This document shows, one piece after another, positions 31,938 through 44,668 of a DNA stretch of 64,000 nt. Made by a program: the position numbers and the translations under genes. How positions within the stretch are numbered: position 1 is the stretch's first letter; each line of letters begins with the position of its first letter. The notes under the pieces were generated by a model. That model was not told where the DNA came from. It worked only from the letters and a program-made list of their open reading frames with translations, and did no database searches. The stretch comes from Pleurodeles waltl (taxonomy: Eukaryota; Chordata; Amphibia; Caudata; Salamandridae), in contig NC_090439.1 of assembly GCF_031143425.1 (NCBI RefSeq), positions 351,906,027 through 351,970,026 of the forward strand, read 5' to 3'.

Positions 31938-33012
31938 ATGTCCCCTAAGAACCGCCACAAGGCCAGAGATATGGACGACGCGGCGGCTCCCGTTCACGGA
32001 GGGGGAGATGCGCAGAGCCCACCGCAGACCCAAATGCAGGACACCCTAGATAAAATCCTTGGCGCGATTGAAGATACTAAATTGACACTGCAACACGACA
32101 TCAATCAGGTCGCGGTTGAGCTGGGCCTCCTGAGGGCTGACCACCGCAAGTTGTCACACAGAATCACCAAAACAAAAAGACCTGCAAGCTGAAATGACGC
32201 ACCTCAGGGACAGAATGACACGCCTAGAGCAAAGAGAAGAGGACGCAGAGGGGAGAAGTCGGCGGAATAATGTGCGTGTGGTTGGACTTCCGGAGGGGAC
32301 CGAGGGATCGAATATGGTAAAATTCCTCTAAAAATGGCTGAGCACTGTAGTGGCGCCAGATGGGCAGACCCCCTTCTACACTCTGGAAAGGGCACACCGG
32401 GTGCCCTCGAGACCCTTGGCTCCGGGCAGGCCCCCACGGGTGGTGATCGCAAGATTACTACACTACAGAGACGGGGACATACTACTGCAAAGAGCACGAG
32501 AGGAAGGCCCGTTCAAGGTGGCAAATGGCGAAGTCACACTCTTTCCGGATTTTACTGTAGAAGTACAAAATAAAAGAGCATCTTACATCGCAGTCAAAAG
32601 GGCCCTAAGGAATGAAGGCATTCAATACTCACTGTTATACCCAGCCAGACTGAAGGTAATACTAGATGGTAAAACATCATTTCCTCAGTCCCCTGAGGAG
32701 GCATGGGAATTACTGGAAGCCCGTGGAGTACAGACGGAGCGGCAAGTGAGGGGAGGACCACTTGGGGGGGGATCACTTCGACCCCCCCGAGGGCCACGTA
32801 CCCGAAGTCGCCACCGGGGGGCACCCTCCCGAAAACAAAAAGAGAGTGGCAGAAGAGCGGCATTGGAGGCGGCGGCCCGTATGAGTGGAGAAGGGTCCCC
32901 TCTGGAGTGCTCTGGAGGAGAGTCAGACGAGACTGTGATGTCGTCGGCGGGGGGCTCGGGCAGCTACGTACCAGCACCAATAGTGACCCCACAGACTGCA
33001 GACAAACTTTGA
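31938..33012 (+). pseudogene. L1-A ORF1 (RNA-binding chaperone), broken
   Basis: ORF1 proteins trimerise and coat L1 RNA. The start ATG is at 31938. The N-terminus is followed by a coiled coil (QDTLDKILGAIEDTKLTL, then after a shift RDRMTRLEQREED). Next come the RRM-type block RRNNVRVVGLPEG and a C-terminal domain (RAHRVPSRP, RDGDILLQRAREEG, LFPDFTVEVQ). This is the Transposase_22/L1 ORF1p architecture. A one-base shift in the A-rich run near 32176 and a TAA at 32329-32331 interrupt it. The tail after residue 300 is basic and glycine/arginine-rich. Confidence 0.82.
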
Positions 33013-33330
33013 CCCCCAAGGCTCTTTTGGACAACCTCAGGCGGCTGATCTTGATGTACGAGAGGCCCCTCCGTGCAGGGCCACCCCCCCACTAGAATCT
33101 TGTCCGTACAAGTAGACTGGCGAGAACAGCAACCAAAAGTTGACACAAGTTGCACTGTTGCACAGGTTTGTCTGTTATGGGCAGCCTACTGTTTGAGAGG
33201 TGCCCTGGGGAGGGGGAGTTGGGAGAAACAGTTACGAGTTAAGATGGCAAGGGGTGGTGAATGGTTTGAAAATAGTGGTATTCCATTACTGAACAGGGGA
33301 GAGCTGAAAGTAAAAGGGGTAAAGTGCAAA

Positions 33331-36300
33331 ATGGCAGAATACAACTTCTTAACGTGGAACGTTAGGGGGATGGGGTCACCGAATAAACAACACAAAATAC
33401 CGGCTTACTTAAAAAGGAGGAATATACAGGTGGCAATGTTGCAGGAGACCCACCTGGCAATAGGTGAACCCGAGAGACTAAGACGGAGATGGAGGGGGCG
33501 GGTGTACGCAACAGAGTACTCAGCATTCGTGAGAGGAGTAATGATCTGGGTTTGAGCAGGGGTCCTGCTAGAGATTGAAGCCTACAAAATAGACCGGGAG
33601 GGGAGGTTTGTGATTCTGGATGGTAGATTGCACAGTAAACCGATAGTTCTGTGCTGCATGTATGCCCCTAACCAGGACCAGATCCCCTTCCTAACAAAAC
33701 TCTTGAGCCACCTCACCCGTCAAAGGAGAGCGGAGCTCCTGATCCGAGGGGACTTCAATAGTATACTAGATGTAGACCTGGACAGGTCCACTCCTCCGCT
33801 GCATGGTGCAATGACAAGTAAGATAGCCTGGAAGCTCAGTGAATGGTTGAATTCATGGGGACTATCGGATGTCTGGCGGGAGCACCATCTGCACGACAGG
33901 GACTACTCATTCTACTCGGGTCTCCACCGACTCCATACCAGAATTGACAGGGTGGTATGTACAGCAGACCTTATGCGGGGGATGACCCACTCAGAATATT
34001 TAGGTCGCACATTATCTGACCATAATCCCCTGCTAGTAACATGGAGAGCGACAGAGGTTAGGCCCCCATACTGACCTGGAGACTAACTCCGTCGGCGCTT
34101 GAAGACCCAGCATATAGAGACACCCTGAGGCAGCACCTGACTGACCACATTCAAACTAACAACGGATCCACCGCCACTAGAGCAACCAAATGGGAAGCCC
34201 TTAAGGTGGTAACAAGGGGTTTTTGTATGGGACAATCAGTCAGAATTCGTCGAACACTCGAAAGAGAACTGACCAGACTAGAGAAGATAATACATGAGAG
34301 GGAACTGAGACAGGGGGCGGACACAACAGGGAATGAAGAGTACAATCAGGCAAGAAAGGAACACTCACAGACCGAAGAACAACTCAGATGCCACCATACA
34401 CAAAAATATTTCGCCTCCTTACAGTCAGAAGAGGGTAGGTCTGGGAAAATGCTAGCATGGTTGGTAAGACCGGGGGGAGAGGCCGAGCCCATAACAAATG
34501 TACTAGATAAGGAAGGGATAGGCAGAAGTGGACCATGTACAGTGAATAACGCCTTCAAGGAATACTACACCTATCTCTATGCGAAGCCGGATGAAATTAG
34601 CACGGAAATCTTCGATAATTACTTACGGCAGATACCCGTGCCAAGCCTGACGGCTGAAGATAGGGCTTGCTTGGGAGGCCCAGTAACACTGGTGGAGGTT
34701 AGCGAAGCCATAGCGCAACTGGCCCCTGGGAAGACCCCTGGGACAGATGGCCTCCCCATGGATTTCTACAAGAAATATGCGAAACAACTAGCTCCCCAGC
34801 TGGTAGAGTTATACTCAGAAGCGCTACGAATCGGAATAATGCCGGGCACCATGAGAGAGGCGCTAGTGATTCTGCTCCCTAAGACCAAAACAAAACAACC
34901 ATCAGTGACTGACTTCCGCCCCGTCAATGCTAAATAGTGATTTTAAAATACTAAGTAAGATCCTGGCTAACCGGCTGCTTGATCATGTACCAACTCTTGT
35001 ACATGAAGATCAGAATGGTTTCGTCCCGAACCCCAACACCTTTCTGAATCTGAGGCGCCTATTTGCGATCCTGAATATGCCTAGTAACGCGAGACCCGCA
35101 GTGGGGGTGTTACTAGCGGTAGATTTTGAGAAAGCGTTTGACTCGATCAGATGGGACTACCTAAGAGCAGGGATGCTTCGTATGGGAATGGGTGAGGATT
35201 GGGTTAGATGGGTTGACCTATTATACACGTCTCCTCTAGCGAGAGTAAGAACAGGCAAGACAGTATCTGACACTTACCCAATCTATAGAGGAACCAGACA
35301 GGGCTGCCCATTGTCCCCGCTGGTGTTTGCCCTGGCCATTGAGCCGCTGGCGTCCCAGATGCGACGGGATGGCGCGGGTAGAGGAGTGGAATGGGGACAC
35401 CAAGAACATATCATCTCGCTATATGCGGACGATATACTTGTATATCTCCGGGACGGAGAGGGAGACCTCCCGTGGGCCCTGGGAGTGCTGGAACATTATG
35501 GGAACATCTCTGGGTTACGCCTTAACCGTGGCAAAACATATGTGTTCCCCCTGTCCCCGTGTGGCGAACGGCCGACAGCTTGCCCCGAGGACCTGATCTG
35601 GGCCCCACGAACATTCAAATACTTGGGTATACAGCTGTTTCATGACAAGACAGATCTGCGCGAGGGTAACCTGGGTAAGGCGCTACGATCGCTGAAGTCC
35701 TCAGTTGGGTTCTGGCGATCGCTAAAACTAACGATAATGGCCAGAATAGCATTATCTAAAATGATCATGCTACCCCGTCTCCTATATTACTTCACCAACT
35801 TACCCCTTCTGATTCCGACAGCATGGTTCCGGGAGCTTGATGCCCTACTCAGGGAGCTTATATGGGATGATGGCCGGACACGCACATCGCTCTCGATATT
35901 ATGCAGACTAGCCCATCAAGGAGGATTGGGAGCCCCTGATTTCGAAGCCTATTACTTAGCTTCACAGCTGCAGTGGGTAGCCAGGTGGCTTATAGGTAGG
36001 GGCCAACTGGAGAGATTAATCGAACCAGCGGCCGAGGACATTAACCGGTTCGTAGCACGGTTAACATGTAGGAAACTTACCCTTCACACGCACAGCCAGA
36101 TGACAAGAGTGGCACTGGCATGTTGGAAAAGATGCGCAAAAAGGGTAGGAGTGGGTCTCCCGTACTCCCCAGCCTTGCCCCTAGCAGCACTTGTGACTGA
36201 AACCGAAGGGAGGAACTTGAGGGACCCAGGTATTGGTCCCTGGAGGAGAGCTGGAATAGAAACAGTTGGAGACCTGTTCCATGAGGGAATATTGAGATCC

Positions 36301-37157
36301 TTCGCAAACCATGTCATGGATGGAATCCCCCCGGGGCAGTTCCTCCTACACCATAAATTGATACACACGCTGAAAACGCACTGGACCACTGTCAATGTAG
36401 AGCCCCCCACCCATAGAATATTGCATCTCCTATTGACATCAGGCGAAGAGACCAATTTGTTCACTAAACTAAACCGCGCTCAAATTGAGGATGCACTAGA
36501 CTCCCTGGGACCACTGAGAGAGAGATGGGGGAGGACAGTTGGCAGGGAACCGACTGATACGGAGTGGAACAGGGCCCTGGCTTATCCCCGGAATGTTGCC
36601 CGCAGCACACGGTTGCGGTATATACAATACAACTACTTACTTAGAACGTACCTTAACCCACACTGATTAACAGTAATTTATGGGGGAGACCCTAGGAAGT
36701 GTCCCAGATGTAAAAACACAGACATAAACTTTGACCACATGGTATGGTCCTGCCCTGAGATTCAGCAGGGGTGGGGCGAAGTGATCTCTGACCTGTCCAA
36801 ACTGCTAAGTGTGAACTTGAGCCCAACCCCCAACGTGTGCTTGCTGGGCTATGGGGATGAACTGCCACAGGGAAGGGCCGAGATCCGATTCTTGAGCCTA
36901 GCCTTGGCCTTGTACAGGAGACAAATTGCGAAGAACTGGAAAGCGCAGCTTCGCCCTCCCGGGTCAGATGGAGACAAGATGTTGCAGTGTGGGCTAGGGC
37001 TAAACTCCAGGTCCTTAAGAGCGAGGAGGGGAAAGGTCTACGACGCCACCCTGTTGCACAGGGATGGGAAATAGCGGTGACAAAATGGAGCGACATAGTA
37101 AGGGTTACAGACGCGGATGCTGACGTATACGCAGCGACAGAAGGGGAAACTGGGTAA
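33331..37157 (+). pseudogene. L1-A ORF2: endonuclease and reverse transcriptase, broken
   Basis: This is the enzyme that nicks target DNA and copies L1 RNA there. The APE endonuclease runs from the start at 33331: TWNVRGMGS, LQETHL, RGDFNS, SDHNPL. The RT follows, with PGKTPGTDGLPMDFY, FEKAFDSIRWDY, GTRQGCPLSPLVFALAIEPL, catalytic YADD at 35422-35433, and KYLGIQL. A cysteine-containing C-terminal part follows (PRKCPRCKN...FDHMVWSCP). Lesions: TGA at 33553-33555, a shift in the C-run near 34063, a shift near 34921, TGA at 36664-36666 and a shift near 36955. Once these are ignored the order and length match L1 ORF2 (about 1270 codons). Confidence 0.9.
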
Positions 37158-37707
37158 ATAATGAGAATCAACGGACGTTACCACACTCACCAAAATGCAG
37201 ATAGACTGGGCAAGAGGGAGACGGGAACTGAATAAGGGACGAGCCACCAATGAACAGAGTTCAGACATTGAGTTACAGACAAATCAGACATAAAAGAACC
37301 CCACCCTCACGAAACCAGGCCAAGGCTAGGAGTACTAATGCCACATAAATCCCCAAAGAGAGAAGGGAAAGAGACACAGCAAACCCCTACATCAACAACC
37401 ACCACCCCCCACAGTACCATCTAGTTTTTAGTTTGAGTTAATAACTGTTGAATAGACACCAACCGGGTTGCATGACTCCTAGAATTACACAGAATCATAA
37501 CACCCAGCTTACAGAACATCCCATAGGAAAGTTGAACTACCATTGTAACGCTCGTATAAAAGGAATAAAACACTTAAGCTAACTGACTACGAGGTAGTAC
37601 AGTTAAACAACAGATACAGGGGTGATGTTAAGACTATCATGTACAAATGTAATGCATACTAAGTGATTCTGCAACTGTAATAATGTTTTATTAGACAACA
37701 AAATGTT

Positions 37708-37748
37708 AATAAAAATATATTAACAAAAAAAAAAGAACAAAAAATTAC
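37708..37748 (+). terminator. L1-A polyadenylation signal and A-rich tail
   Basis: AATAAA at 37708-37713 is followed by an A-rich tail interrupted by a few other bases. The tail directly abuts the target duplication. Confidence 0.8.
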
Positions 37749-38032
37749 TATTAGGCAGTATAAACTTGACAGCATGACATTGTGGGAATGTTCTTACATT
37801 TTGATTGTGACTGTACAGTAGCCGTGACAGACAAGCATCTCACTATTGTCACCCATTGTAAATACCAGATGTATGAGCAACTGACATGGGAATTACAACG
37901 TCTCAACATATTGAAGTCTGCTTTGCATGCAACAATTGGCAGCATATGTGATGTTGATTCACCGTTTGTCACCCTGCAATAGGATGCATGAATGGTAATC
38001 TTTAACATACTTGTGTTGGATGCCATGTGTAG

Positions 38033-39157
38033 ATGCCGACCACTGTGGAGGGTGAGGTGTGCACCTGTGTACCGGCCCCTGGTTGACTTGGCAATGATGG
38101 AAGAATGCCACATCATCTCCCACTATCGACTGAATCGCGCTATAATCAGGAAGCTGTGTACCTAGTTGGAGTCTGATCTGCTGCCAGCCATTTCACAATC
38201 TACAACCATCCCTCCAACTGTGCAGGTAGTCTCTGTCCTCCATTTCTTGGCCACTGGCTCATTCCAGGGGATAGTGGTAATGGCAACAGGCATGTCTCAA
38301 CCTATGTTCAGCAATGTGTTGGGGAAAGTCTTGTCCGCCTTAGTCAAACATATGGACAGACACATTCAATTTCCTAAACCTGTAGATGTGCCCAGTGTGA
38401 AGGCTGATTTCTCTGCATTGGGACATATCCCTCATGTGATTGGGTCCATAGACGGCACACATTGCATTAACACCACCAAGGGCTGATGAGCAAGTGTACA
38501 GCAACCGTAAGGGCTTTCACTCCATGAATGTGCAGATGGTTTGCTAAGCTGATCAGTACATCTCCCAGGTGACTGCAAGGTTCCCAGGGTCTGTCCATGA
38601 TGTGTATGTGCTCAGGAATAGCAGTGTTCCATGATTGATGGCACCTCTACAAAGAGTGAGGGCCTACGTCATCGGTGAGTTTGATGAGTGAATATGTCAT
38701 CACTGTTACCCCAGCCTTACTACTCAGTCTGTATGTGACAGTGTGGAATGTAAATGTTGATTTACCCTATCCACATGTGATTCAGGTTATCCCATTCTCT
38801 CCTGGCTACTGACACCGGTGAGGAACCCAAGGACCAGGGCTGAGGAACAGTACAATGAGGCTCATGGGAGGACAAGAAGGGTGGTCAAAAGGACATTTTG
38901 TCTCTCGAAGGCAAGGTTCAGATGTCTGCAGATCTCTGGGGGTTACCTGCAGTACTCACTGTAGAATGTGTGCCAGATTGTGGTGGCCTTCTGCAAGCTC
39001 CACAATCTGGCACTAAGGAGGAACATCTCATTGCTGTAGGGGGTAGGAGTTGGTGACAATCTGGTGGCAGAGGAGGGAGGAAGCATGAGTGACGATGATG
39101 GGGATGAGGAAGATGTAGGTACAAGGACAGATCTCATCCAGCAGTACTTCAGCTAAG
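38033..39157 (+). pseudogene. HARBI1-like transposase of Harbinger copy 2
   Basis: An acceptor ends at 38032. The first exon reads APVYRPLVDLAMMEE, an in-frame TAG (LCT-stop-LESD), then the segment missing in copy 1 (VLHFLATGSFQ, GMSQPMFSNVLGKVL). It continues to [16 protein letters not shown], the first catalytic Asp. PGSVHDVYVLRNS follows after a small shift. A GTGAGT donor at 38675 opens an intron of about 100 bp. The next exon resumes at about 38777 with DSGYPILSWLLTP, and its acceptor now reads AT instead of AG. RVVKRTF replaces the usual ER-F-G, so the catalytic Glu is lost (E to K). Several stops follow. Clearly dead. Confidence 0.8.
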
Positions 39158-40162
39158 CTTCTGGTAGGTACTTCACTACATTTGACATGTCACATGTTGG
39201 TGTACAGATTGTGTGACTTCATTATACATCCCTGATATCAGTAGGTGTTGACCCCATTTGGGTTTCAGATGAATGTATACAGGAGTGGTCTGACAAGTAG
39301 GGCTACAGTGCCACTGTGATGTTAGCTAGTCCATCTGTCTGGGTTACCTATAGTTTTGATATCCTATCTACTTCTCCACATATTTGTCACTTCTCCATTC
39401 TGGAATCACATTTTGATTGGCATAGTTTGCAGCTTCTTGTGACTTCAAGTGCTGTCAACACTTGGCATCCAAGGGTGTGAGCTGTGTGGTCCTACTACAA
39501 TGAGTGCCTATTGCTTAGGTTATTGCTGTTATAGCCAACAATTACCTAGTAAAATTGTACCTGAACAGGGTTATGGTCATGTGTGCAATAGCATTGGATT
39601 GTCTATCAGTGTGTGGACCTACAGTGTGAATCATTTAATCATCATGATGTGCTGGTACATACTGTTGGCGAAGGTGAACATAATGAGTGTTGAACATTCT
39701 GTGCTATCAATTGCAGATGTACTATGGATTATGTATCACCACTCTTCCCAGTCTGCTACCTGAGGCCCAGGGTTGTGTGGACACAGACTTTGCAGCAGGA
39801 AGCCGGATGACATCATGATACATACACATTCAATGTGTTTTAGGACTCAATTTCTGTGACATGTTACACATTTGTTGCACTTTTACAATGATTACACATA
39901 TTACACCAAAACTTGTGTCTATGTGAATGTATTGTGTATACCAAAGGGTGGATAGGGTGCACAGCAGTGGGACCATGGGGATCGATTCCATCAGTCTGTA
40001 AGGCCCAGCAGTTGGTAGCACAGGTCCAGTATCCATGTGGCATTTGAAAATGGGGCTATGGCAGTAGGAAGTCAATAAGGTGTCTCAGTGGCACACAAGG
40101 GAGACAGTTCTTGAGAGGCTCATTTCCTGGCAGTGGGGGTGGGCTTGGCTTCGCTTCTGTCC

Positions 40163-41608
40163 CTACAGGATGTCTGGGTCCACGACTATGTTTGCGTGGG
40201 GTTCCTCTGCAACAGGGTTTGGCTCAGTGGTGGCTTGTGACTCCCCAAGCATGACCATCATCCCACTAGCTGCAGCAGATGTAGAGCGCTCTTCAGTAGG
40301 TTGGCTAGTGGATGGGACCTGGTGGTGGATGGAGGACTCACGCAGGTTTGTGATGAGCTCCTGCATCAAGCCTTTTATGGAGGCCATGCTGGCATTGAGG
40401 GCATGCCACTTCTGCATGGCCTCCTGGTGGTACTCCCTCTGCTGGGTCAGGTTTTCCCCCCAAGAGGTGTACTAACTGCCCCATCTTGTCCTGGGATAGG
40501 TTGTATGCTCCCAGGACTTGTGCTATAGCCTCATGGGCAAGTTTGACCCGCCCTGTGACCCCTAGGTGCACTCCCACTGGCACTAGTGCCCTGTACCTGT
40601 CTCCCCGGCATGGTGTGCCCACTCCCACTTACACCAGGACCTTCATCGTCTTGTATTGGTGGGTGCTGACTCAGGTCCCTGTACAGGTGGGCACACTGTG
40701 GATTGACGTGACATTGAGACATTGGTGTGGAGGTGTTGGATGACAGGTGTTGTAGTGGCAGCGGTTGTGGGGGCTCCATGGTGTTCTGGGTGAGGCTGGT
40801 AGAGGTGGACTGCCCAGAGAGCCCAGATGGGCCAAGAAGGTTTTCCAGTTCTAGACATCCTGTGTCACTGTCATCACTGGGGTCTTCATCAGGTCGGGGA
40901 CTGGCTGTAAGTGCCACTGGTTGTCTGACAACATTCTCAGTGGCACATGTGGCTGACAGGGATTGTTATTCGCATCTGCCTGATGTACTTTACAGGGGCT
41001 GCAGGGTGAGTGCTATGTGTCATGCTTCAGGACTCAGGTATAGTTGTGCTAGGGGAATTTGCATTGTTAGGTGGCTACAGGGTGATGCATTGTAGGAGTT
41101 GTAGTGCCTCATGCTGTACATGCATTGGGTGCATTTGGGAGTGTGGACTTTGGGATTGGTGTTAGTGGGGTAGGGTGGGCATGCAGGGGATGGGGGATGC
41201 ATGCATTACAGGTATACTTCATACAAGGAGACTAAAGCTAACTTACCAGTTTCCAGTCCTCCGGTGATTCCACTGGGACCCTCAGGGTGCAGGATCGCCA
41301 AGACCTTCTTCTCCCATGACGTGAGCTCCAGCAGCACCAGTTTTCATGAGGGCGATTTGGTGTCTGGACGCCATGGAGCGAACCTACCCCCTCATGTCAT
41401 TCCACCTCTTGCGTGTGTAGTCCTTTGTGTGTGGGTGGCTTCCCACTGAGTTCACCTTGTCGATGATCCTCCACCATAACTCCATCTTCTTTGCCAGTGA
41501 AGTTTGCTGGACTCGTGCCCCAAACAGCTGTAGCTCTACCCGGATGATTTCGTTCACCATGGTCCTTAATTCATCATCAGTGAAATGGAGGTTCTTTTGT
41601 CAGGACAT
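40163..41608 (-). pseudogene. Myb/SANT-like protein 1 of Harbinger copy 2
   Basis: Exon 1 (41608-41247) reads LHFTDDELRTMVNEIIRVE, QLFGARVQQTSLAKKMELW, IIDKVNSVGS and RKRWNDMRG, then a GTAAGT donor. Exon 2 begins near 40940 and carries DEDPSDDSDTG, then the helical block AHEAIAQVLGAY...ASIKGLMQELITNL matching the C-terminal coiled coil of copy 1. Stops occur just after the start (MS-stop-QKN) and after NDMRG. Intron position agrees with copy 1. Confidence 0.78.
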
Positions 41609-42127
41609 GATGAGTGTGATGTGTGTGTGAGTGATAAATAGATATGTGAAGTGTGATGTGTGAGAGGTGTGCAGGTGCCTGTGATGTCTGTGTGCAGTGT
41701 GGGCTTCAGCTTGGACGTGCAATATCTGTCAGTTGTTTGTCGTGGTAAGGGGTTGTGGGTTGTGTGTGTGTTTTAAAGAGGGGGATGTGTTGTGTGTATG
41801 TGTTTTAGGTGTTGGGTATTCGAATTGGCCTATGTGGTGTTGCAGTGGAGATTCCATCTTGACCACCGCGGTCCCAACCACTAATGGATTACCGCCTTGC
41901 TATGTCCTCTGTGCTGATTTGTGAGTCATGTTAGGGGGTGCGGGCTTGTTCTGCCATGGCGGTGTGGGTGGTGGCTCCGCATCTCTGCCACTGTTGTTCG
42001 GTCTGACGGTATCAGTTTTGTGTTCTGGCGATTTTGTTTTTATGCGTTGTAATTGAACAGGCGGATTGCCTCCGCCGCTGGGGTCTTTTGGTCTTCAGGA
42101 CAGACCGTCAATGTCATAATGAGGGTC

Positions 42128-44654
42128 TAAATATTGCTGGGTAATAGCTGGAAGACATGAATGAGTCACATTAGCAAAACACAAGTTGGTGTTACAAACC
42201 TTCATATCATACAGCATGGGAGAATTCTCCATTTTAAAAATTACTTAAAATGAACATAGTTTATAATCTGAATGTCTATTTTTGACAATGTAAAGTGCTC
42301 CAGTGCAGATTGAACATTAGATAGAAATGGCCCAGAACATGCATAGTCAAGAAGAATTTCCAAAGCAATAAAACCCCTTTGAGTATTAGTATTAGCATGT
42401 AAAATACAATGATACCACCTCAAAATAGCTGTTAATCCTCTAATATACTTATTCACCATTCCTAGTTCTAATCCTAAAGCTTCCACTGAGTCCATGGAAT
42501 TTAAAGTGCAAATAGAACTTAAAATCTTACCTTCCACCTTATTCATAAAATGCCAACCACTAACTTTAATCATTTCAACAGCATAAAGAAGATTGGGAGG
42601 AACCTTTATTTTATAAACTGTTAAAAGATGTTTAAAATGCCTATAGCCATTTGCCTCATAAAGGGTTTTTAGTGCCTTTCCATGAGAGTAAACCTTGTTT
42701 GAGATATGGGCAATATGGTCTTTATCTACTAAATTTGCTGAGATGGTTCTGTCCAGGTACGGGGTACAATTTTATTACCTCTAGGGGAATATTTTTAAAG
42801 GACCAACTATATCCTTTACCCCTCTGACAACCTTTTAAATAGCACCTCAAAACTTTAGTCTTATTGATAATGACCTTCAGAATATGGGCATCAGAGTAGA
42901 TTGGTAGAGCATCTAGATGCTTCTGAAGGCCTTTAGGAGTCAAATCTAATAAAACAATATCATCTGTATGAAGCAGAGTCCCCATAGGGTAACCACCTAA
43001 TTTTGTGGCATCCCCACCATACTCAATGCCAATCATACTCAATGCCAATGCTAAATCCGCCATATGTAATGAAAAAATTAAATGGGCCAATTAACAGCTC
43101 TGTTTAAGCCCCTTTCTAGTTGCAATTTTTGGTGTCATACCTCACCTACCCCTTAACATGACAGGACACCATGTACCTGTATGAAGGGCAATAATACATT
43201 TTAAAAGACCCTTGGGAATACCCATGGCATTCAACTTCTTCCAAAGAATCTGCCTGTCTACTCGATCAAACGCAGTTGATAAATCTATAAGGACCGCTTA
43301 GGCAGACATTCTCTTCCACTTCACATATTTTTTCAGCAGCAGATGAATCACCATTATATTATCGAGGGTCGAGTGCCCAGCTCTAAACCCAGCCTGTTTG
43401 AACGGAATGATATTGTTTTCTTCTACCTTGTCTAGCATGTTATTTAAAATACATCTGGCAAAGATTTTTTCTGAGGCATCTAATAAGGTGTTCTGACTAT
43501 AGTTGCCTTGAGAATTTACAGATCCCTTCTTATGGAGCGGCAATATAATACATCCCCTCCAGGAGTTTGGAACCATCCCTGTTGAATAATTATAACAAAA
43601 AATCTCAGATAGATAAATGGCCCAACATTCCAGAAGAGCAACCCTTCTCTTTGTCCTACAAGATTGTGGGAGCACGGCAACCTGAATATTTAACGCATGC
43701 TGCCTTTCTTTGTCTGCAAAAAGAGCAAGGGAATGATTAAAAATAGTGCCATTGAATTCTTCAATAATTAAGACCCTAGAAGTTCCCACCTTAGCCATTA
43801 CCATGGTAATGTAATCAAAAAAATAATTCAGCAAATAAGTGTTTTCTTGACCTGGTGTAATATACAAATTAGCTAAGATAAAAGGAGCAAAGCGACATCT
43901 ATCCCCGTTCTGTTCAGGTAAACCAATACAATGTAACAAATTGGAATAATGATTAAAGACATGATACACCCAAGAAAATTTTGTAGACAGAAGTGTAGCT
44001 ATGCCACCACTAGCATGGCCACTCCTAGATTTTTTCGCTTGATTGCTAATAACATAATGATTTTCAACGTCAAAAGGGGCAAGAGCCCAAGTTTCTTGAA
44101 GGCAGATTATTGCGAGATCCTATGTATCTAGATTCCAGATTTTCCCTAACTTAGTGCAACAGTCAGCAATATTCCATGATAGTATTCTATTATTATCCAA
44201 CATACTACTAAACCCCACTCTTCAATACCTTCGAAATAAAGGTTTTTCTCATATTTGAACAGCCAGCATGCCAAGCCCATTTAGAAACATCTTCATTTTT
44301 GGATAACAAACCTGACTTTTGATCAGTACATTCAACCAGTCGCCTGCCATCTTTAAAAGAGATCACAGTCAATTTAGCAGTAACCTTCATTTCTGACGCT
44401 AAACTCTCCTCAAGAGCACACGGCAATTACACACACTTTCCCAGGCCCTCCATCAAATCTTTCCACTGAAGAGGAGAGGGAACCATATCAATTGCTTGGG
44501 ACAAAAAAAGGTCACCATTCATCAAAATCAGATTTGCAATTACAGGAGACTTAAAATTAACATGTAGTTTCTTCTCCCTACCAGAATCTACCAGAATCTA
44601 GCTGTTCTACTCATTCTAAGTCACTACTCCTGACCAATCTAAGTTGATGTACCT
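42128..44654 (-). pseudogene. LINE-A ORF2: endonuclease remnant and reverse transcriptase
   Basis: Read from 44654 leftwards: endonuclease-like text near 43969-43700 (APFILANLYITPG, RVLIIEEFNG) and the RT from 43600. RT motifs are GCIILPLHKKGS, QAGFRAGHSTLDN, IDLSTAFDRVDRQILWKKL, and HTDDIVLLD in place of Y-x-DD. A thumb-like part lies at 42573-42241. Stops separate these blocks, and Y of YxDD is H, so it is inactive. It belongs to the same LINE as 26780-27079; the 15-kb Harbinger copy 2 sits between them. Confidence 0.8.
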
Positions 44655-44668
44655 GGGTTAGAAGATTT

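Larger units (their letters stand above)
30821..37748 (+). mobile_element. Full-length L1-clade LINE (L1-A), 6.9 kb
   Basis: It is flanked by a perfect 13-bp target duplication TATTAGGCAGTAT (30808-30820 and 37749-37761). It contains a GC-rich 5' UTR, ORF1, ORF2 with APE endonuclease and reverse transcriptase, a 3' UTR, AATAAA and an A-rich tail. The site is inside Harbinger copy 2, between Myb-2 and transposase. Point lesions in both ORFs make it inactive, but the perfect duplication suggests moderate age. Confidence 0.93.
27080..42127. mobile_element. Three-gene Harbinger transposon, copy 2, split by an L1
   Basis: The left end is GGTCCTCATTAGGACATTGG. The right end, read inversely, is GACCCTCATTATGACATTGA. 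Flanks are TAT and TAA, a near-matching 3-bp duplication. Without the 6.9-kb L1 it is about 8.1 kb. Gene order is Myb-2 (-), transposase (+), Myb-1 (-), the mirror image of copy 1. It lies inside LINE-A, whose ORF2 continues on both sides. Sequence divergence from copy 1 is large, so they are different subfamilies. Confidence 0.82.
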
